A stretch of 9,709 bases of DNA from Ruminococcaceae bacterium UBA6855 (lineage in GTDB: Bacteria > Bacillota > Clostridia > Oscillospirales > Acutalibacteraceae), in the NCBI GenBank assembly GCA_002451755.1, contig DKDF01000018.1, positions 1 to 9,709 on the forward strand, given 5' to 3'. Positions 5,585 through 9,709 of the stretch are shown in pieces. Made by a program: the position numbers and the translations under genes. A model generated the notes under the pieces. It was not told the DNA's origin, ran no database searches, and worked only from the letters and a program-made list of their open reading frames with translations. How positions within the stretch are numbered: position 1 is the stretch's first letter; every line of letters begins with the position of its first letter.

Positions 5585-6169
5585 ATGAGCGGACTTGACA
5601 GAATAATTGAAAAAATAAACGCCGATTCTCTGGCGAGCTGCCGCGAGATTGCGGATCAGGCGCAGAAAAAGGCGCAGGATATCGCGGAGGACGCGAACGC
5701 GCGCGCCGAAAAGGCTTATTCCGATATTATAGCGGACGCCGAGAAAAAGGCGCAGTCGATATTAAATATGTCCAAAGCGAATATAAACGGTATTGCCCGC
5801 AGAGCGGAGCTCTCGGCGAAGGTCGAGGCAGTCGACGCGGCGATAGAGGCGGCTTATGACGCAATGTGCCATATGGGCGCGGACGATTATTTCGCGGCGC
5901 TCGAAAAGCTCGCCGTCAGAAACGCCTGCAAGGGCGAGGGGGAGATGAGGCTCTCGAAAGCTGATCTCGACCGCGTGCCGTCGGGCTTTGTTGAAAGAAT
6001 AAACGCCGGATTGAAAGACGGTTCGGTGAAGCTCGCGGCGCAGGGCGCGGATATCGAAAACGGATTTATCCTCGTCTACGGCGATATCGAGATAAACTGT
6101 ACCTTCAGAGCGCTCATAAACGAGCAGAAGGACACCATCCGCGAAAAAGTCTGCGGCGTGATATTTTAA
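5585..6169 (+). CDS. ntpE: V-type ATPase peripheral-stalk subunit E (NtpE)
   Basis: Partner of NtpF in the peripheral stalk, joining subunit a at the membrane to the top of the A3B3 head. The 194 residues show the usual two-part form: an N-terminal charged helix rich in Ala, Lys, Glu and Gln (about 1-92), and a globular C-terminal domain (about 96-194) with the family-typical NGFILVYGDIEIN (159-171) and the hydrophobic end VCGVIF. Length is normal for bacterial and archaeal E subunits (about 185-205). AAAGGG (5571-5576) is eight bases before the chosen ATG. An earlier ATG at 5577 is out of frame and ends after three codons at the TGA overlapping the true start. The gene follows ntpK after 45 bases that hold the palindromic hairpin. 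Confidence 0.92.
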   Translation: MSGLDRIIEKINADSLASCREIADQAQKKAQDIAEDANARAEKAYSDIIADAEKKAQSILNMSKANINGIARRAELSAKVEAVDAAIEAAYDAMCHMGADDYFAALEKLAVRNACKGEGEMRLSKADLDRVPSGFVERINAGLKDGSVKLAAQGADIENGFILVYGDIEINCTFRALINEQKDTIREKVCGVIF

Positions 6170-6184
6170 ACGGCGGTGAAAAAT

Positions 6185-7156
6185 ATGCATGAAAATGAAT
6201 ATGTCTACGCCGTAGCGCGAATCAGAGCGAACGAAGTGAATCTGCTCACTCCCGCCGAGACGGAACAGCTGATATCGGCGGAGAGCTATGAGGCGGCGCT
6301 GAGATTGCTCGGCGACAAGGGCTGGCAGACCGACGGCGTCGGTCACGACTATGCGCCGATGCTCGAAGAGCATGTGAACGCCGCATGGCAGCTGCTAAAA
6401 GAGAGCGCGCCGGATGCTTCACTTCTTGATGCGCTCGTGATAAATAACGATTTCTTCAATCTCAAAGCGGCGCTCAAGGCGAAGTTCTCCGACCTCGACC
6501 CGTCCGACTATGTTGTAAAACCGAGCGTGTGGGATCCGGCGGAGATAATCGGGTGCGTCGAGCGAAACGAGCTTGACTCCCTGCCCGAGTGCATGAGAGA
6601 CTGCGCGCAGGCGGCTTATGACGCGATAGTCAAGCTCGAGAGCGGCAGACTTGCGGACACCGCGATAGACACGGCGGCGCTGAAAACGAGAAAGCAGTTC
6701 GCCGAAAAGAGCGGGAGCGGTCTTTTGATAAAAGAAGTCGAGCTCTCGTGCGCTGCCGCCGATATAAAAACGGCGCTGCGCTGCGCTTCGGCAGGCAGAA
6801 CGGCTCAATATATCAAAAATGCGCTGTGCCCGTGCGAAAGTCTCGATTCGGATGAGCTGATCCACGCGGCGTTCGAGGGCGTTGACGCAGTCGCGGATAT
6901 GCTCGCGAACACCGAACTGGGCTCCCTCGCAGACAGCCTCAAAGAGGGGCTCACGGCTTTTGAAAAGAAGTGCGATGAGCTCTCGGCGCAGCAGATGACC
7001 GAGGCCAAATACACGGCGTTCGGCCCCGACCCGCTCGCGGCTTATTATAACGCCGTCGAGACGGAGACGAAAAATGTCAGAGTTATACTCTCTGCGAAGC
7101 TCAACGGCTTTTCCGCAGAGACAATAAGAGCGAGAGTGAGGGAAGTCTATGCATAA
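6185..7156 (+). CDS. ntpC: V-type ATPase subunit C/d (NtpC), rotor socket
   Basis: All-helical funnel protein that sits on the NtpK ring and receives the central shaft. Starting at ATG 6185 gives 323 residues, typical of the family. The C-terminal signature is clear: NVRVILSAKLNG (297-308) and IRARVREVYA (314-323), matching the usual nirxilxgkxng...irxrLrxxY. Start choice: an in-frame GTG at 6176 would add three residues, but GGCGGTG (6172-6178) itself looks like the ribosome-binding site for ATG 6185, six bases away, and nothing suitable lies before the GTG. The gene starts 15 bases after ntpE and its last eight bases overlap ntpG (ATGCATAA), so the two are probably translationally coupled. 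Confidence 0.92.
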   Translation: MHENEYVYAVARIRANEVNLLTPAETEQLISAESYEAALRLLGDKGWQTDGVGHDYAPMLEEHVNAAWQLLKESAPDASLLDALVINNDFFNLKAALKAKFSDLDPSDYVVKPSVWDPAEIIGCVERNELDSLPECMRDCAQAAYDAIVKLESGRLADTAIDTAALKTRKQFAEKSGSGLLIKEVELSCAAADIKTALRCASAGRTAQYIKNALCPCESLDSDELIHAAFEGVDAVADMLANTELGSLADSLKEGLTAFEKKCDELSAQQMTEAKYTAFGPDPLAAYYNAVETETKNVRVILSAKLNGFSAETIRARVREVYA

Positions 7157-7463
7157 AATAGCCGTTATGGGCGACAGAGACAGCATCTTCGGCTTTGCGT
7201 CCCTCGGAATGCACATTTTCCCCGTCGACGACCCCGCCGAGGCGGCGCCGATGCTCCATAAAATGGCGGAGAGCGGGTATGCGGTGATATTCATCACCGA
7301 GGCTCTTGCCTCCGGGCTCGAAAACGAGCTCGAACGCTACCGCACAAGACCTCTGCCCGCAATAGTGCCCATTCCCGGAGTCAAGGGGAACACGGGCATG
7401 GGTATGAAGAATGTCAGCAGATCCGTCCAAAAGGCGGTCGGCTCGGACATACTGGACAAATAA
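7149..7463 (+). CDS. ntpG: V-type ATPase subunit F (NtpG in E. hirae naming), central shaft
   Basis: Small Rossmann-like protein that binds subunit D in the central shaft and tunes ATPase activity. The 104 residues match the family well: KIAVMGDRDSIFGFASLG (3-20), an acidic stretch VDD (26-28), YAVIFITE (44-51), LPAIVPIPG (69-77), and the end VQKAVGSDIL (93-102). The ATG overlaps the end of ntpC by eight bases, and GAGGGA (7138-7143) five bases upstream serves it. Naming is inconsistent: many databases call it subunit F or atpF, whereas E. hirae ntpF is the stalk protein at 2694. The gene is followed by 31 bases before ntpA. Confidence 0.93.
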   Translation: MHKIAVMGDRDSIFGFASLGMHIFPVDDPAEAAPMLHKMAESGYAVIFITEALASGLENELERYRTRPLPAIVPIPGVKGNTGMGMKNVSRSVQKAVGSDILDK

Positions 7464-7494
7464 TGACGCTCAACCGAAAGGCGTGATAACAGAT

Positions 7495-9270
7495 ATGACT
7501 ACAGGAAAGATTTCAAAAATAGCCGGTCCGCTCGTTGTTGCAACGGGCATGCGCGAGGCGAATATGTTCGACGTCGTGCGCGTCAGCGACAGCAAGCTTA
7601 TCGGCGAGATAATAGAGATGCACGGCGACAGAGCCTCCATTCAGGTCTATGAGGAGACCTCCGGACTCGGCACGGGCGAACCCGTCGAGTCAACGGGCGA
7701 GCCGCTGAGCGTCGAGCTCGGTCCCGGACTTATCGAGGGCATTTTCGACGGCATTCAGCGCCCGCTCGAAAAGATACGCGAGCTCGTCGGCAACAGCCTC
7801 GTCAGAGGCGTTGAGGTGCCCGCTCTCGACAGGGAGAAGAAGTGGCATTTTGTGCCGAAAGTGAAGGCGGGCGACAAGGTCGTCGGCGGCGATATCCTCG
7901 GCACCGTGCAGGAGACCGAGATAGTCGAACACAGAATAATGGTGAAGCCCGGCGTTGTCGGTACTGTCAAATCAATAGCAGAGGGCGATTATACCGTAAC
8001 CGAGCAGATAGGCTCGATAGAGACCGCAAACGGCGAGGAGCTGCCCGTAACGCTCATGCAGAAGTGGCCCGTGCGCCGCGGCAGACCGTTTGAAAAGAAG
8101 CTCGCGCCGAATGTCCCGCTCGTTACCGGTCAGCGCGTCGTCGATACGCTGTTCCCGATAGCCAAGGGCGGCGTGGCGGCTATACCCGGTCCGTTCGGAA
8201 GCGGCAAGACCGTCACCCAGCATCAGCTTGCAAAGTGGGCTGAGGCGGATATAGTCGTCTACATCGGCTGCGGCGAGCGCGGCAACGAGATGACCGACGT
8301 TCTGCGGGAGTTCCCCGAGCTGAAGGACCCCCGCACCGGCGAGTCCCTGATGAAGCGGACCGTCCTCATCGCCAACACCTCCGATATGCCCGTGGCCGCC
8401 CGGGAAGCGTCTGTCTACACCGGCATCACCATCGCGGAGTACTTCCGCGACATGGGCTACGACGTGGCCGTCATCGCGGACTCCACCTCCCGCTGGGCCG
8501 AGGCTCTGCGTGAGATGTCCGGCCGTCTGGAAGAGATGCCCGGCGAGGAAGGCTACCCCGCCTACCTTGCCTCCCGCCTCGCCCAGTTCTATGAGCGTGC
8601 CGGCTCGGTGGAGTGCCTGGGCAGCGACGAGCGCCGGGGCAGCCTCACCGCCGTGGGTGCGGTCTCCCCTCCGGGCGGCGACCTTTCCGAGCCCGTCTCT
8701 CAGGCCACCATGCGGATCGTCAAGGTCTTCTGGTCCTTGGACTCCAGCCTTGCCTACAAGCGTCACTTCCCGGCCATCAACTGGCTGAACTCCTACTCCC
8801 TGTACCTGGACTCCCTGAAGCCCTGGTTCGATGAGAACCTTGGCGAGGAGTTCATGCGCAACCGCGGTGCGGCCATGAGCATCCTGCAGAACGAGGCCAG
8901 CCTCAACGAGATCGTCCAGCTCGTCGGTAAGGACGCCCTGTCTCCCGCCGACCAGCTGACCCTGGAGACCGCCCGGATGATCCGGGAGGACTTCCTGCAG
9001 CAGAACGCCTTCACCGACGTGGACGGCTACTCCAGCTATGACCGCCAGGAGCGGCTGCTGGCCATGATCCTGAAGTACGACCGGCTCTGCCGGGACGCCA
9101 TCGCCAAGGGCGCGTCCACCGCGGCCCTCTTCCAGATCGGCGCCCGCGAGAAGATCGGCCGCGCCAAGAGCGTGGAGGTGGAGGAGTACAAGGAGGCCTA
9201 CGCCGCCATGTCTGCCGAGATGGAGACTGAGATCGCCGAGATCGCTGCCAAAGGAGGGGACGAAGCATGA
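7495..9270 (+). CDS. ntpA: V-type ATPase catalytic subunit A (NtpA), with a sharp codon-use break inside
   Basis: Catalytic subunit of the A3B3 hexamer, hydrolysing or making ATP at the A-B interface. The 591 residues are full length. Order: N-terminal beta barrel from MTTGKISKIAGPLVV; the non-homologous insert typical of A subunits (about 110-190); Walker A GPFGSGKT (232-239); catalytic Glu261 in CGERGNE (259-265); Walker B and loop VAVIADSTSRWAEALRE (324-340); then MPGEEGYPAYL (348-358), SPPGGD (391-396) and the helical C-terminal domain. I start at ATG 7495 (GAAAGG at 7476-7481, spacing 13), since this places the conserved GKIxKIxGPLVV at the terminus. The frame extends 28 codons upstream, but that would overlap ntpG. 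Codon use changes abruptly near codons 254-270: ATA (12 of 19 Ile) before, ATC (16 of 16) after. The protein is unbroken, so the join is in frame. Confidence 0.96.
   Translation: MTTGKISKIAGPLVVATGMREANMFDVVRVSDSKLIGEIIEMHGDRASIQVYEETSGLGTGEPVESTGEPLSVELGPGLIEGIFDGIQRPLEKIRELVGNSLVRGVEVPALDREKKWHFVPKVKAGDKVVGGDILGTVQETEIVEHRIMVKPGVVGTVKSIAEGDYTVTEQIGSIETANGEELPVTLMQKWPVRRGRPFEKKLAPNVPLVTGQRVVDTLFPIAKGGVAAIPGPFGSGKTVTQHQLAKWAEADIVVYIGCGERGNEMTDVLREFPELKDPRTGESLMKRTVLIANTSDMPVAAREASVYTGITIAEYFRDMGYDVAVIADSTSRWAEALREMSGRLEEMPGEEGYPAYLASRLAQFYERAGSVECLGSDERRGSLTAVGAVSPPGGDLSEPVSQATMRIVKVFWSLDSSLAYKRHFPAINWLNSYSLYLDSLKPWFDENLGEEFMRNRGAAMSILQNEASLNEIVQLVGKDALSPADQLTLETARMIREDFLQQNAFTDVDGYSSYDRQERLLAMILKYDRLCRDAIAKGASTAALFQIGAREKIGRAKSVEVEEYKEAYAAMSAEMETEIAEIAAKGGDEA
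8254..8305 (+). other. Codon-use junction inside ntpA (recombination or assembly join)
   Basis: The last ATA codon is at 8251-8253 and the first CGG at 8305-8307, so the switch falls between them. In ntpA before it, 12 Arg codons are 7 CGC, 4 AGA, 1 AGG and 0 CGG. After it, 25 Arg codons are 11 CGC, 10 CGG, 4 CGT and no AGA or AGG. The same downstream style continues through the visible part of ntpB. The interval encodes VVYIGCGERGNEMTDVL, among the most conserved sequence in the gene. Confidence 0.8.
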
Positions 9271-9709
9271 TCCGTGAATACCGTACCGTAGAGGAGATCG
9301 TCAGCCCTCTGATGATGGTCCGTCAGGTGGAAGGCGTCACCTATGACGAGCTGGTGGAGGTGGAGCTGCACGACGGTTCCATCCGCCGGGGCAAGGTGCT
9401 GGAGGTCAACGGCGACACCGCCGTGGTCCAGCTCTTTGAGTCCGCCGCCGGCATCAACCTGGCCGACTCCAAGGTCCGCTTCCTGGGCCACCCCCTGCAG
9501 CTGGGCGTTTCCAGCGATATGCTGGGCCGCGTCTTCAACGGCATGGGCCAGCCCATCGACGGCGGCCCCGACATCCTGCCCGAGGAGTACCGGGACATCA
9601 ACGGCCTGCCCATGAACCCCGCCGCCCGTGACTACCCCAACGAGTTCATCCAGACCGGCGTTTCCACCATCGACGGCCTGAACACCCTGGTCCGCGGCCA
9701 GAAGCTGCC
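9267..9709 (+). CDS. ntpB: V-type ATPase subunit B (NtpB), 5' part only
   Basis: Non-catalytic nucleotide-site subunit that alternates with NtpA in the head and supplies the arginine finger to the catalytic site. The gene is cut by the right edge after 147 codons of an expected 460 or so. The visible part is the N-terminal beta barrel and the start of the nucleotide domain: MIREYRTVEEIVSPLM (1-16), GSIRRGKVLE (37-46), LGRVFNGMGQPIDGG (86-100) and FIQTGVSTIDGLN (127-139), the last being a strong subunit B signature. Its ATG overlaps the ntpA stop (ATGA, four bases), with AAGGAGG (9251-9257) nine bases upstream. Codon use is the GC-rich type of the 3' half of ntpA (all nine Ile codons are ATC), so it appears to share that half's origin. 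ntpD is expected next, outside the window. Confidence 0.95.
   Translation, partial: MIREYRTVEEIVSPLMMVRQVEGVTYDELVEVELHDGSIRRGKVLEVNGDTAVVQLFESAAGINLADSKVRFLGHPLQLGVSSDMLGRVFNGMGQPIDGGPDILPEEYRDINGLPMNPAARDYPNEFIQTGVSTIDGLNTLVRGQKL

Noticed and set aside
6176..6184. GTG start for ntpC at 6176
   Set aside because: The GTG is part of GGCGGTG, which is the likely ribosome-binding site for ATG 6185, and nothing upstream of it resembles a Shine-Dalgarno site.
7411..7494. Upstream extension of ntpA by 28 codons
   Set aside because: It would overlap the end of ntpG by more than 50 bases and put unrelated residues before the conserved GKIxKIxGPLVV start. ATG 7495 is better.
8200..8350. Mobile element or insertion at the ntpA codon-use break
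   Set aside because: No inverted repeats, target duplication, transposase or frame disruption are visible. The transition is a clean in-frame exchange within homologous sequence.
7972..8766. 264-codon open frame on the minus strand opposite ntpA
   Set aside because: It is antisense to the most conserved part of ntpA, has low-complexity Gly/Ala/Arg composition, and crosses the codon-use junction. It is a shadow frame.

Overview
The window holds most of an operon for a bacterial V/A-type ATPase, transcribed on the plus strand. To its left lie two minus-strand genes: an MscS-type mechanosensitive channel and a long-form ribose-phosphate pyrophosphokinase. The gene order (ntpF-I-K-E-C-G-A-B, Enterococcus hirae naming), strong Shine-Dalgarno sites, tightly packed or overlapping genes and the roughly 398-residue Prs type point to an anaerobic clostridial Firmicute, most likely an Oscillospirales/Ruminococcaceae-like gut bacterium. 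The host assignment is inference from style, not from a marker gene.

Layout. 1-169: left edge, with no certain gene; a 39-codon reading frame runs in from the edge and stops at 122. 170-199: hairpin terminator serving prs. 217-1413 (-): prs. 1466-1542: a compact control region where the mscS terminator hairpin and the prs promoter share bases. 1566-2387 (-): mscS. 2388-2693: divergent intergenic region with a good minus-strand promoter for mscS, an imperfect direct repeat over it, and weaker plus-strand promoter candidates for the ATPase operon. 2694-9709 (+): ntpF, ntpI, ntpK, ntpE, ntpC, ntpG, ntpA, and ntpB cut off by the right edge.

How the genes work together. NtpA and NtpB form the catalytic hexamer, and NtpG (F-type) belongs to the central shaft, which also needs NtpD (expected beyond the right edge). 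NtpC is the socket joining shaft to ring. NtpK forms the membrane rotor ring and NtpI carries the ion half-channels. NtpE and NtpF form the peripheral stalks. NtpK has all five residues that bind Na+ in the E. hirae ring, so the enzyme is predicted to couple ATP to Na+ rather than H+.

The most notable feature is an abrupt change of codon use inside ntpA, between about 8254 and 8305. Upstream the genes use ATA for isoleucine and AGA for arginine. Downstream every isoleucine codon to the window end is ATC, AGA/AGG vanish and CGG appears. The reading frame is intact and the join lies in the most conserved part of the gene. This is either a metagenome assembly chimera or a true homologous recombination between two lineages. 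I see no mobile element, CRISPR array, rRNA or tRNA, and no convincing new biological system.
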